A model generated the notes under the pieces. The model was given only the letters and a program-made list of their open reading frames with translations. It did not search any database and had not been told where the DNA came from. Below, piece after piece: positions 46,531 to 55,016 of a stretch of 64,000 nt of DNA (positions are counted from its first letter, which is position 1; each line of letters begins with the position of its first letter). The stretch spans positions 1 to 64,000 of the forward strand of contig JBNLAT010000012.1 of assembly GCA_050302275.1 (NCBI GenBank), given 5' to 3'. The position numbers and the translations under genes were made by a program. The DNA comes from JAPHTQ01 sp050302275. Lineage in GTDB: Bacteria; Pseudomonadota; Gammaproteobacteria; Thiohalomonadales; Thiohalomonadaceae.

Positions 46531-48537
46531 GTGTTGGATCTGGACGATCCTACGTCTGGTTATCCACTAGAGGCTATTAGCTTGTTACTTGAGTTTTCTT
46601 CAATTTCTGTCAAAGCACTGACTTTTCGCTTTGCCATGATGTTCATGCCCGCGGTAGCACTACTATCCGCGACGGTGTGGTCATTGATCAATTCCTACGA
46701 GGAAGGTCGCGTTGCGATCATCGAAGCCAGGGAAGAAGGTTATCTGGATGTCTCCACACGCCTGATCGAAAGCGAGTTCATCAAATCGATCAACGACCTG
46801 CGTACCCTCTCCCGGGTACCGATTCTAAAGCAGTACCTCGATAACGGTAGTGAGGAATCAAAACGGGCACTCTCCCATCTTTTCCGTATCCAGGCGGAAG
46901 GTTCGTTTCGCTATGACCAGATACGGGTGCTCGACATCCACGGCAAGGAAACCATTCGCGTCAACTACATGAATGGTCATTCCTATGTAGTACCTGATAA
47001 CGAATTGCAGGATAAAGCAGGTCGCTACTATTTCCGTGACGCTGTCGATCTTGAAGAAGGCGAGATATATGTTTCGCCGATCGACCTTAACATCGAAGGC
47101 GGCCAGATCGAACTGCCTTACAAACCGATGGTGCGTTTTGCCACGCCATTATTCGATAGCAACGGCATACGTAAAGGCGTGTTAGTCCTCAATTATCTGG
47201 GTGACATTCTACTGCATGCGTTTCGTGAAGACATGGCAAAAGAGACTATGCACCGGGCGATGTTACTCAACAAGGATGGCTACTGGTTGGTTAACCCGGA
47301 CAGCTCCCAGGAATGGGGTTTTATGTTCGGTCGTGAAGAGATGAACTTCTCTCGCCAGTATCCCAATGCATGGAAACTGATGTCGACGAAAGAAACCGGA
47401 CGATTTGAAAACGAAAAAGGCGTCATTCTCTTCAATCGCGTCTATCCAATGCAGGATACTTCTGCCATTCACGACGAATACTACTGGAAAGTCGCCATCG
47501 TCCTGCCGCGTGAAGAACTGGAATCAAACTCCTTCGTCAATCAACCCTATGGTCGAGCGCTCCTCCTGGCGCTCTACTTCCTGCTGGCATTGTTAATTCT
47601 GGTCACTGCCTACATCGTTGTACACTCCCGACAGCAACGCAAACAGGAACGAGAAACCTCACGAGAAATTGAAGACCTCTACAACTTCGCCCCCTGCGGT
47701 TATCACTCTCTGGGTCACAAGGGAATGATCGTCAAGATGAACCAGACCGAACTGGACTGGCTGGGTTACAGTGCAGAAGAACTCATCGGTAAGATCTATT
47801 ACCCACAACTTCTCACTCCGGAAAGCCAGGAAGTATTCAAGGAATACTTCCCGGTTTTCCTGAGTCAGGGATATATCAACGATATGGAGTTTGATCTCAT
47901 TCGCAAAGATGGATCGCTAATGCCGGTCATGGTTAGTGCTACAGCCATCAAGGACAGCGATGGAACGTTTGTCATGAGCCGCTCCACGGTTTTCGACATG
48001 ACCGAACGCAAACACCTGGAAGAGCAGTTGCGAGAACAGGCGACCACTGACTTCCTCACCGGCCTGAATAATCGACGTCACTTCAGCGAAAAAGCCAGGC
48101 AGGAACTGGCTCGTTCACGGCGCATGGAAAAACCGTTGTCATTCATGATTCTGGATCTCGACCACTTCAAGGAATTGAATGACACCTACGGTCACGATGC
48201 TGGCGACATTGCCCTGCAAGTCTTCGCCCGTGTCTGTACCGATACCCTGCGAGAGATCGATATTTTAGGTCGCCTTGGTGGCGAAGAGTTTGCGGCACTA
48301 CTGCCTGAAACAGACAGTCACAGTGCCATTGAAGCTGCAGAACGACTGTGCAAAGCGATTGCAGATACACCGATATCGGTTTCAAACAACAAAGTATTGC
48401 GTATAACCGTCTCCATTGGCGTCACCTCCTGCATCCCTGAAGACCAACAACTGCAAGATCTACTACGCCGTGCCGACAGTGCTCTTTATGAAGCCAAACA
48501 CAGCGGTCGAAATCAGGTTTGCTACGAAGGCCCATAA
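46531..48537 (+). CDS. sensor diguanylate cyclase (dCache-PAS-GGDEF)
   Basis: The 668-residue protein has a membrane helix near 38-55, a long periplasmic sensor domain of dCache type (about 56-340), a second helix near 348-370, a PAS domain (385-500) and a GGDEF domain (505-668). The active site is GGEEF, with an inhibitory RxxD (REID) five residues upstream, so it should be an active, product-inhibited c-di-GMP synthase. The start is a GTG with a weak ribosome site; a downstream ATG near 46636 is an alternative that would sit inside the first helix. Confidence 0.9.
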   Translation: MLDLDDPTSGYPLEAISLLLEFSSISVKALTFRFAMMFMPAVALLSATVWSLINSYEEGRVAIIEAREEGYLDVSTRLIESEFIKSINDLRTLSRVPILKQYLDNGSEESKRALSHLFRIQAEGSFRYDQIRVLDIHGKETIRVNYMNGHSYVVPDNELQDKAGRYYFRDAVDLEEGEIYVSPIDLNIEGGQIELPYKPMVRFATPLFDSNGIRKGVLVLNYLGDILLHAFREDMAKETMHRAMLLNKDGYWLVNPDSSQEWGFMFGREEMNFSRQYPNAWKLMSTKETGRFENEKGVILFNRVYPMQDTSAIHDEYYWKVAIVLPREELESNSFVNQPYGRALLLALYFLLALLILVTAYIVVHSRQQRKQERETSREIEDLYNFAPCGYHSLGHKGMIVKMNQTELDWLGYSAEELIGKIYYPQLLTPESQEVFKEYFPVFLSQGYINDMEFDLIRKDGSLMPVMVSATAIKDSDGTFVMSRSTVFDMTERKHLEEQLREQATTDFLTGLNNRRHFSEKARQELARSRRMEKPLSFMILDLDHFKELNDTYGHDAGDIALQVFARVCTDTLREIDILGRLGGEEFAALLPETDSHSAIEAAERLCKAIADTPISVSNNKVLRITVSIGVTSCIPEDQQLQDLLRRADSALYEAKHSGRNQVCYEGP

Positions 48538-48624
48538 CTCACCACCCTGTCTGCTCCTGACACTTTAAGGCTTACGGGCATCATTCTATACTGAATGTTC
48601 CACAGCACCTGTCAGGGAAAACAC

Positions 48625-49404
48625 ATGTCACTGGATAACGGTTACGTCACCTCGGAGTACCTGAAGAAAGTCGCGGAAAAAATGCGCGCCTTCAAACAAT
48701 TAAGCTACGAACACATGGCCATCACCACAGGCGACACCGTACTCGATATCGGCTGTGGCCCCGGCGTAGACACCGTCCCGCTGGCGGAGCTGGTTGGCAG
48801 TAGCGGCAAGGTGATCGGCATCGACGCCGATGGCAACATGCTGGCCGAGGCGCAACAGGCCGCAGAAGATGCAGGTTGCCTTGACTGGATCGAACATCAT
48901 CACGGCACCGCCCATGAACTACCACTGGACAATAACAGCGTTGCCGCCAGCCGCGCCGAACGCCTGCTTCAGGTACTACCACCTGAAAACGAAGATGCCA
49001 TCGTCAGGGAGATGATTCGGGTAACGCGCCCCGGCGGCAGAGTGGTACTGGTCGACACCGACTGGCCCAGCGTCAGTGTCGATTTTAGCGACACCCGACT
49101 GGAACGCCGTTTGATGGAATTCTTTACTCTGTTCATGCGCCCCAACGGTCTCGCAGGTCGTCACCTGCCCGCACTCTGCCGCGAACATGGCCTTTCAGAC
49201 ATCCGCATCGACGTCGTCCCGATGGTACAGCAACGTTACGAAGAAACCCCTTTCGGAGACTGGTTAATTAATACCGCGACAAAAGAAGGCATCATCAACG
49301 ATGCCGAAGCGACGCTGTGGCGCAGTGAACTACAACAGCGGGAAGAGCAGGGACGCTTCTATACCTGCGTTAACATGGTAATCGCCAGCGGTGCAAAGAT
49401 GTAA
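48625..49404 (+). CDS. class I SAM-dependent methyltransferase
   Basis: The 259-residue protein has the SAM motif I VLDIGCGPGVDTVPLAELVG near 42, the acidic loop KVIGIDADGNMLAEA near 68, and motif III region RPGGRVVLVDTDWPS near 140. It resembles the UbiE/menG-like Methyltransf_11 group. The substrate is unknown. ATG 48625 is chosen because AGGGAAA lies in front and upstream residues do not fit the fold. It stands alone. Confidence 0.85.
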   Translation: MSLDNGYVTSEYLKKVAEKMRAFKQLSYEHMAITTGDTVLDIGCGPGVDTVPLAELVGSSGKVIGIDADGNMLAEAQQAAEDAGCLDWIEHHHGTAHELPLDNNSVAASRAERLLQVLPPENEDAIVREMIRVTRPGGRVVLVDTDWPSVSVDFSDTRLERRLMEFFTLFMRPNGLAGRHLPALCREHGLSDIRIDVVPMVQQRYEETPFGDWLINTATKEGIINDAEATLWRSELQQREEQGRFYTCVNMVIASGAKM

Positions 49405-49436
49405 GATCTCTTTGTGAGCAATTGCCACATACACGC

Positions 49437-50336
49437 TCACATCAACACACCATCGGGAAGCTCAATCTTCCAGATTCTCGCTGGTTTCGGTTCCTGGCTG
49501 GCAGCAGCAGGACGACTGGGATCACCCGTCACAGTCAGATGGTGAGCATCTGACTTTATATCGACAATCGTGCCTGCTTTGAGTCCGAATTTCGCAATCT
49601 CCAGTCCCTGGGGAAATTTTTTATTATAGATGCGGATATGGCTGAACTCAGGTCGTGACGCATCGCCACCAAAGCCATAATTGAGACTACCGACATAATA
49701 GACAACGATTACACTATCGAGGCCTTTTGGTTGGAAAACCATCGGTGGACGCAAAAAGCAATAATATAGATCGCTGGCGATTTGTGTTTTCTTCAGTGAA
49801 GCACTGTTGACCTGATACAGAATCAGGTGTTCGCGTAGCGTATCTGCAGGATAACCGGCAATCAGGAATGAATCCGCATTCAGTGGTGAGGCATACGGAA
49901 TGGTAAACGCCTCAAAATCGGGAAAACTTCCATATTCACTCCCGAGTTTCCCATGCTCAACTTTGTAAATCTGGTTCCCATTGAAAATCAAACCAGGCCG
50001 TGAGACATCAGCGCCAAGCACAAGAACCTCTGTTCCAGGCGACTCATCAAATGCTCTTGGTTCTTCACTTAACTCACCATTATCAAACAGCACCATCTCT
50101 GCCGCAGCGGTTACATCCCCTGTACTCAGATCATGCTCCCACTGATGCGGCCAGGGAGATTCATCTTTTGAAATCTCGGTAATGACAACACCATCCAGCA
50201 ATGGATCAACTTCGATGGCACTTCTGAGTTTAAATTCAGTGATATCAGCGATAAACGCCATTCTCAGGAAAGTGGAAAGGAAAATCAGCGCTACAAAAAT
50301 GCCTATTGCCAAAAATACCAGCAAAACTATCTTCAC
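49437..50336 (-). CDS. membrane-anchored hypothetical protein
   Basis: The 299-residue protein starts at GTG 50336 and has one N-terminal helix (VLLVFLAIGIFVALIFLSTFL). The rest is a beta-rich extracytoplasmic domain with repeats such as VLVLGADVSRPGLIFNGNQIYKV and ADSFLIAGYPADTLREHL, suggesting a partial beta-propeller. I recognise no family. It is convergent with the methyltransferase gene. Confidence 0.65.
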   Translation of the reverse strand: MKIVLLVFLAIGIFVALIFLSTFLRMAFIADITEFKLRSAIEVDPLLDGVVITEISKDESPWPHQWEHDLSTGDVTAAAEMVLFDNGELSEEPRAFDESPGTEVLVLGADVSRPGLIFNGNQIYKVEHGKLGSEYGSFPDFEAFTIPYASPLNADSFLIAGYPADTLREHLILYQVNSASLKKTQIASDLYYCFLRPPMVFQPKGLDSVIVVYYVGSLNYGFGGDASRPEFSHIRIYNKKFPQGLEIAKFGLKAGTIVDIKSDAHHLTVTGDPSRPAAASQEPKPARIWKIELPDGVLM

Positions 50337-50466
50337 GGAAAATTCCCTTGTTTGTATCCAGATCCAATATATTCTGTAACTACTATACCGTATTCAGTCT
50401 GTCTATTCCCGGCTGTATATTGATTCGACTGGATCTGCACTCGCCACACCATCATGGAGAAACATC

Positions 50467-51078
50467 ATGAATCTCAATGCGTTATACGAGGCAGAAGGTG
50501 ACTTCTTCGCCAGATATCCCGGCGGTTTCAATAACCCGGAGATGATCGCTATCGGCAAGAAACACAAAGTCGATCAGATGGAGAAACTGGCGCGGGAGAG
50601 TTTCGCCAAAGGGAATTTCAGCAAGCCCAGATTTATTGTCGAAGAAGCGACCAAACTGGTAAGTCGTTCCAGCATGGTTTCGGTATTCGAAAAACCGAAA
50701 TTCCGCGACTATGCCAAATCGCTAACACCGAAAGAAAAGGAAAAATTTGCCGATGCACTGTATGAACTACTGCACGGCAAGCAGGAGCAAGGCTTCGAGC
50801 AACTGGTCGAGTTGCTGAAAAAACACAAGCTCGCCAAGTGGACACTGGTCAGCGTTTTCCCTGCCTACTACAACCTGCAGAAAGAGGTCTTCGTCAAACC
50901 GACTACAGCGAAACTCATCGTCGAAAAACTGGGACTCGATCTACAGTACAAAGCCACCCCATACTGGGCGTTCTACAAGGGATATCGCAAGGCGATCAAC
51001 GAACTGAAGGGCAAGGTCGATAAATCCCTCGCCCCCAGCAATCCTGCCTTCTGCGGTTTCCTGATGATGTCGTTGTAA
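50467..51078 (+). CDS. conserved hypothetical cytosolic protein
   Basis: The 203-residue protein starts at ATG with GGAG upstream. It is Lys-rich and helical, beginning MNLNALYEAEGDFFARYPGG, with a conserved-looking SRSSMVSVFEKPKFRDY near 70 and ending NPAFCGFLMMSL. No membrane segment or nucleotide motif is visible. I have seen similar stand-alone proteins in bacteria but know no function. Confidence 0.65.
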   Translation: MNLNALYEAEGDFFARYPGGFNNPEMIAIGKKHKVDQMEKLARESFAKGNFSKPRFIVEEATKLVSRSSMVSVFEKPKFRDYAKSLTPKEKEKFADALYELLHGKQEQGFEQLVELLKKHKLAKWTLVSVFPAYYNLQKEVFVKPTTAKLIVEKLGLDLQYKATPYWAFYKGYRKAINELKGKVDKSLAPSNPAFCGFLMMSL

Positions 51079-51090
51079 ACGAGACTGACG

Positions 51091-51468
51091 TTATTCAGTC
51101 AGTCCATGCTCCTTGAGCACCTCCTGCAGAATCGGTAACGCATCGAAAGCAGCCGGATAGCCCGCGTAAATACCAACCTGTAATAGTGCCTCGGTAATCT
51201 CCTCAACCGTGGCGCCGCTGCTCAGAGCAATACCCAGCACAATTTTCAGCGCACCATGCCGACCAAGCGCCGCCAGAATACCGATACTACAGAGTGAACG
51301 TGTCTTCGGGTCGATGGCCTCCCGTGACCAGGTACGGCCAAATACAACCGATACGGCCTCATGCTCAAATGTCGGGCTCAGCTCCCTGAAGCGTGCTGTG
51401 ACTTTGTCTGCCTTGTCCGTACCGATAAGCGCCCGCAGCGTTTCCATCCCTTTTTCATGATCGTCCAT
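51091..51468 (-). CDS. carboxymuconolactone decarboxylase-family protein
   Basis: The 125-residue protein matches the CMD/AhpD-like fold: FGRTWSREAIDPKTRSLCSI near 42, then LAALGRHGALKIVLGIALSSGATVEEITEALLQVGIYAGYPAA. It lacks the CxxC of AhpD peroxidases, so it is nearer the decarboxylase-type subgroup. It is divergent from the arsR-type gene with the arsR promoter between them; a functional link is not shown. Confidence 0.85.
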   Translation of the reverse strand: MDDHEKGMETLRALIGTDKADKVTARFRELSPTFEHEAVSVVFGRTWSREAIDPKTRSLCSIGILAALGRHGALKIVLGIALSSGATVEEITEALLQVGIYAGYPAAFDALPILQEVLKEHGLTE

Positions 51469-51502
51469 TTTCTACCTCCACCGGTTATTTTTAGATTATG
51501 GG

Positions 51503-51530
51503 TTGACAGATGAGCATATTATCGTAATAT
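51503..51530 (+). promoter_or_regulatory. promoter of the arsR-arsM operon
   Basis: A perfect TTGACA (51503-51508) and a TAATAT (51525-51530) are 16 bases apart. The -10 lies inside the operator dyad, so bound repressor would block it. The predicted start of transcription near 51537 leaves a leader of under 10 bases before the arsR ATG, with no ribosome site. Confidence 0.75.
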
Positions 51531-51541
51531 CACGATTAATA
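51518..51541. promoter_or_regulatory. ArsR operator 1
   Basis: The 24-base sequence reads ATTATCGTAAT, ATC, ACGATTAATA, an imperfect dyad overlapping the arsR promoter -10. It is nearly identical to the site at 51879, which argues that both bind the ArsR-type repressor encoded here. Confidence 0.75.
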
Positions 51542-51544
51542 GCT

Positions 51545-51862
51545 ATGGGACGATCAAAGAAACAGGCATTCACCGACCAGCAGAACCGCCTCGCGGATCT
51601 GGCCAAGGCGTTCGCGCATCCTGCGCGCATTGCCATTCTGGAGTTCTTGGCTCGGAGCGACGCCTGTATGTGTGGTGACATTGTCGAGGAGTTACCGCTC
51701 TCGCAGTCAACCGTCTCACAGCACCTGCGTGAACTGAAAAGTGCTGGACTGGTCCGAGGCGATATCGAAGGTACACGGGTCTGTTATTGCATTGATACAA
51801 AGGCTGTCGACGAGGCTCGGAAACTGATGGATAAATTTTTAACCACCAAACGCTGCTGCTAA
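51545..51862 (+). CDS. ArsR-family metalloregulator
   Basis: The 105-residue winged-helix repressor has the family core LADLAKAFAHPARIAILEFL, the recognition helix LSQSTVSQHLRELKSAGLV, and a Cys pair at the metal-binding position, ACMCGDI (canonical ELCVCD). It also has RVCYCID and a C-terminal KRCC that could supply further thiol ligands for As(III). ATG 51545 is chosen because the promoter lies directly upstream. It is followed by arsM. Confidence 0.93.
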   Translation: MGRSKKQAFTDQQNRLADLAKAFAHPARIAILEFLARSDACMCGDIVEELPLSQSTVSQHLRELKSAGLVRGDIEGTRVCYCIDTKAVDEARKLMDKFLTTKRCC

Positions 51863-51878
51863 AAATTTTTTGGCCACA

Positions 51879-51902
51879 ATTATCGTAATTTTACGATTAA
51901 TA
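51879..51902. promoter_or_regulatory. ArsR operator 2, between arsR and arsM
   Basis: ATTATCGTAAT, TTT, ACGATTAATA matches operator 1 at 22 of 24 bases and lies just upstream of the arsM ribosome site (AAGAGGA). A second operator here implies an internal promoter or a roadblock giving separate control of arsM. Confidence 0.75.
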
Positions 51903-51917
51903 AAGAGGAATAATGCA

Positions 51918-52709
51918 ATGTCTGAAGCAAATGAACTGAAACAACTGGTCCGGGAAAAATATGGCACCATCGCTGAGCAATCAGGGTCATGCGGCTGCGG
52001 TTGCTCCAGCGTTGACTACACCGTCATGGCAGAAAACTACTCGGAGTTATCCGGTTACGTGGCAGATGCCGACCTGGGACTCGGCTGCGGTTTACCAACG
52101 GAATTCGCCCAAATGAAAGCGGGAGACACTGTGGTCGACCTCGGCTCTGGGGCGGGTAACGATGCCTTCGTAGCACGCTCCATCGTTGGCGAATCAGGAA
52201 ATGTTATCGGCATCGACATGACACCCGAGATGATCGAGAAAGCCCGCAACAATGCGGCAAAAATGAATTTCGACAACGTCGAGTTTCGCCTGGGTGACAT
52301 TGAAGCGATGCCGGTAGACGACAATAGCGTGGATGTGGTCGTGAGTAACTGCGTCATGAATCTGGTGCCTGACAAGGAAAAGGCCTTCTCCGAAACCTTT
52401 CGTATACTGAAGCCCGGTGGCCACTTCTCCATTTCCGACATCGTGCTGGAAGGCGAGCTACCAGAAAATGTCCGCAAAAGTGCCGAGATGTACGCCGGCT
52501 GTGTTTCCGGGGCGCAACAGATGACCAATTACCTGGAAACGATACACAACGCCGGATTCACCGGCGTCACGGTACAGAAGAAAAAGGAGATCAACCTGCC
52601 TGACGAACTGCTGCTGGAATTTCTTTCCAGGGAAGAAATAGAAGATGCACGAAAAAGCGGGACAGGCGTCTACAGTATCACGGTTTATGCAGACAAACCG
52701 GTCATATGA
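51918..52709 (+). CDS. arsM: arsenite methyltransferase
   Basis: ArsM methylates As(III) using SAM, yielding volatile or exported methylarsenicals. The 263-residue protein has SAM motif I VVDLGSGAGNDAFVARS near 73 and GNVIGIDMTPEMIEKA. The arsenic-binding cysteines are represented by LGLGCGLP, SNCVMNLVP and YAGCVSGA. An N-terminal CGCGCSS may add thiol ligands. ATG 51918 has AAGAGGA in front. It is preceded by operator 2 and followed by a hairpin, then a C_GCAxxG_C_C gene. Confidence 0.94.
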   Translation: MSEANELKQLVREKYGTIAEQSGSCGCGCSSVDYTVMAENYSELSGYVADADLGLGCGLPTEFAQMKAGDTVVDLGSGAGNDAFVARSIVGESGNVIGIDMTPEMIEKARNNAAKMNFDNVEFRLGDIEAMPVDDNSVDVVVSNCVMNLVPDKEKAFSETFRILKPGGHFSISDIVLEGELPENVRKSAEMYAGCVSGAQQMTNYLETIHNAGFTGVTVQKKKEINLPDELLLEFLSREEIEDARKSGTGVYSITVYADKPVI

Positions 52710-52721
52710 CACCTACAAGAT

Positions 52722-52748
52722 GTCGATGGCTGTAATACAGCCATCGAC
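52722..52748 (+). terminator. hairpin after arsM
   Basis: GTCGATGGCTG and CAGCCATCGAC form an 11-bp perfect stem with a 5-base loop, 12 bases after the arsM stop. No T-run follows, so it may attenuate rather than end transcription into the next gene. Confidence 0.55.
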
Positions 52749-52775
52749 GTAAAATAATGCGAAAAGGAGGAACGA

Positions 52776-53243
52776 ATGAAAGACGACGTCAGGACCAACG
52801 CCGAAAGCTATTTCAATAACGGCCTGATGTGCGCCGAAAGTGTCGTGCTGGCACTCACTCAGGCGCACGGCATCGAATCTGAGTTACTTCCCAAGGCAGC
52901 AACGGCATTCTGCGGTGGCATGTCCCGCACCTGCGGCACATGCGGTGCAGTCACGGGAGCAGTGATGGGGCTCAGCGCATTACTAGGCAGAGCCGATGCC
53001 AATAGCTCCTCTACTGAGGCCTACGCCGCCGCAGGTACGCTCATAAGAAAATTCGAAGAAGAGTTCGGTACACGCAATTGCCAGGAATTGCTGGGCTGCG
53101 ACCTTGGCACCACGGAAGGACAGGATACATTCAAAAGGGAAAATCTCCGTGAGCGATGTACAAGCTATACCGCCAGGGCGGCTGAGCTTGCTGAAGAGAT
53201 TCTTATGGAAAAGGAAAAACAGGATCAAATACAGGCGACATGA
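52776..53243 (+). CDS. C_GCAxxG_C_C family redox protein
   Basis: The 155-residue protein has the name-giving cysteines: GLMCAESVV near 19, AFCGGMSRTCGTCGAVTGAVMGL near 45, then NCQELLGCDLG near 99 and RERCTSY near 122. Members occur near redox and metal genes and are thought to bind a metal or shuttle electrons; function is unproven. A GGAGG ribosome site lies 6 bases upstream. Its position after arsM suggests a place in the arsenic response. Confidence 0.88.
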   Translation: MKDDVRTNAESYFNNGLMCAESVVLALTQAHGIESELLPKAATAFCGGMSRTCGTCGAVTGAVMGLSALLGRADANSSSTEAYAAAGTLIRKFEEEFGTRNCQELLGCDLGTTEGQDTFKRENLRERCTSYTARAAELAEEILMEKEKQDQIQAT

Positions 53244-53426
53244 GATGAACACTTGAATATCCCATGGCAGTGACTGACTTAAAATGAATGAATAAATTTC
53301 ACATGTTCTGGTTGCCGAAGCACCACACGAGGAGAAAATAGGCAATCAAAGAGAGAGTTTCTGGCAAAAAGATTATTCAAGAACAATATAACCACAGAAA
53401 TTATTCTAAAAAGTTTTCATATTCAT

Positions 53427-53472
53427 GGGTTCCAGCTGTTCAGGAGGTACTCCTCATAACCAGCTGGAACCC
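53427..53472. repeat. nested inverted repeat between convergent genes
   Basis: GGGTTCCAGCTG and CAGCTGGAACCC are perfect 12-base arms separated by 22 bases. The loop itself contains AGGAG and CTCCT. It lies 12 bases past the stop of the minus-strand lipoprotein gene and may act as its terminator, though the T-content after it is modest (AACTTTTT at some distance). Confidence 0.6.
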
Positions 53473-53483
53473 AGATCAGAAAC

Positions 53484-54032
53484 TTACAATAAGGTTTTGA
53501 ATTGCTTACTGCTTACAAGTTCATTGATAAGCTGTTGGACTGCTGGCACAAATGCCTGCGCCACTTCCGCACATGCCTTGTCCGCAACAAAGCTGCCTTC
53601 AAACTCATACTTTGAACTCACTGTCACACTTTTGGAGTTGCTAGATGTAGCTTTCAAAGTCATGACCCAATCGGCAGTACCAATATTGGAGTTAAAATCG
53701 ATATTTTCCAAGTGTCCACTGATGGTAATTGGGGACTTCTCATCATATTTACCTGCCAGTTTTAGCTCGGAAATAAATGCTTCTTTTATATATTTTTCAA
53801 AAGCAATCTTACCGGGTGTTGTAACCGGCCCTGCACCACGACATACAATTGACGACTCGCCGGGGGTGCTTGAGGTAAAATCGCTCACGTTTATCTTCTT
53901 GTTTATGCTCTTTATCTTGCTTACGTTATCAACGCTTGCACCATACTGAGAAATGTTATAGGTGCAACCTGTAGACAATAGTGCTGCTAAAGATACTGCC
54001 CCAACAATTAGTATTGTTTTTTTGATACCCAC
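53484..54032 (-). CDS. putative lipoprotein
   Basis: The 182-residue protein has a lipoprotein signal peptide (ILIVGAVSLAALLSTGC, Cys at about 23). The mature part is beta-rich, with PITISGHLENIDFNS, then ADWVMTLKATSSNSKSVTVSSKYEFEGSF and a C-terminal helix. It reads like an outer-membrane lipoprotein of unknown function. AAGGAG lies upstream. Confidence 0.75.
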   Translation of the reverse strand: MGIKKTILIVGAVSLAALLSTGCTYNISQYGASVDNVSKIKSINKKINVSDFTSSTPGESSIVCRGAGPVTTPGKIAFEKYIKEAFISELKLAGKYDEKSPITISGHLENIDFNSNIGTADWVMTLKATSSNSKSVTVSSKYEFEGSFVADKACAEVAQAFVPAVQQLINELVSSKQFKTLL

Positions 54033-54092
54033 TTCTTTCTCCTTGATTTGAGTTATTGCGATTCAAATCTTAGTGCGTTATGCAAATAAAAA

Positions 54093-54968
54093 TCAATGAC
54101 TTCGTGGCATTGCTATGTCCAGATTATTCCGCACGAAATCCATCAATAATTCGGCATGCTGCTGAAAGTGCTCAACGGAGTCGTGCTCCGCCCCTTCAAC
54201 CGCAATCACCTTAATCGGTCGCTCCTCTGTGGCGCTGGCCTCGATCAGGCGCATATCACTAATCGGGATAACCGTATCCGCGGTACCGTGTGCCAGCAAT
54301 ACAGGACATTGCACATGGGCAACGCGATTCATCGGTGCAATATCGTCGAAGCGAAAACCGATCACCCACTGCACATAGTTGAGAACTAGACGTTGCAGGA
54401 AACGGGGCAACCATGGCCTGTCCAGATGACGACCCATCACCAGATTCGGGTGGGCAAAGCCGGATATCCCGATCACCATATCAATATCGTGTCGATGAGA
54501 AGCGGTCAGGATGGTTGCTGCCGCGCCAATGGAGTGGCCGAGCACAATCACTCGATGGTTCGGATTCCGCTGACGTACCCAGTCCAGCGCCGCGCCCAGA
54601 TCCTCGGCGAAACGTGGCAGGGAGGAAAAATTGTCACCGTCGCTGTTACCGTGATTGCGGGCATCATAAAGCAACACATCCATACCCGTATCGTGAAACG
54701 GCTGCGCCAGCGGCAACATCATCTCGGCATTGGCGCCCCAGCCATGAACCACCACCAACGTACAACAACTATCGCTAGCGGGAATGAACCAGGAGAAGAG
54801 ACGCTTGCCCTTTGGGCCGGTCAGATATTGCTGACTGTAGGGCAGATTGAATTGTTTTGGCGTGGCCTGCTCAACAATACGAGGTGCACGGTATACCCAA
54901 TGCAATATCAGGTGAAAAACCAGGCCAATTACAACAGGAAAAACAATGATCGCAAAAATATAATACAT
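54093..54968 (-). CDS. alpha/beta hydrolase (membrane-anchored)
   Basis: The 291-residue protein has an N-terminal helix (YIFAIIVFPVVIGLVFHLIL) and an alpha/beta-hydrolase domain with the oxyanion motif VVVHGWGANAEM near 74, nucleophile elbow VLGHSIGAAATIL near 145 (Ser), acid region LLAHGTADTVIP near 230, and His in AEHDSVEHF near 265. The substrate is unknown. It is the middle of a loose three-gene minus-strand group (membrane protein, hydrolase, lipoprotein). Confidence 0.87.
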   Translation of the reverse strand: MYYIFAIIVFPVVIGLVFHLILHWVYRAPRIVEQATPKQFNLPYSQQYLTGPKGKRLFSWFIPASDSCCTLVVVHGWGANAEMMLPLAQPFHDTGMDVLLYDARNHGNSDGDNFSSLPRFAEDLGAALDWVRQRNPNHRVIVLGHSIGAAATILTASHRHDIDMVIGISGFAHPNLVMGRHLDRPWLPRFLQRLVLNYVQWVIGFRFDDIAPMNRVAHVQCPVLLAHGTADTVIPISDMRLIEASATEERPIKVIAVEGAEHDSVEHFQQHAELLMDFVRNNLDIAMPRSH

Positions 54969-55016
54969 CGCACTCAGGTCGGGGTTGAGCTACAGGCTGG
55001 AGAATTCCGACACGAA

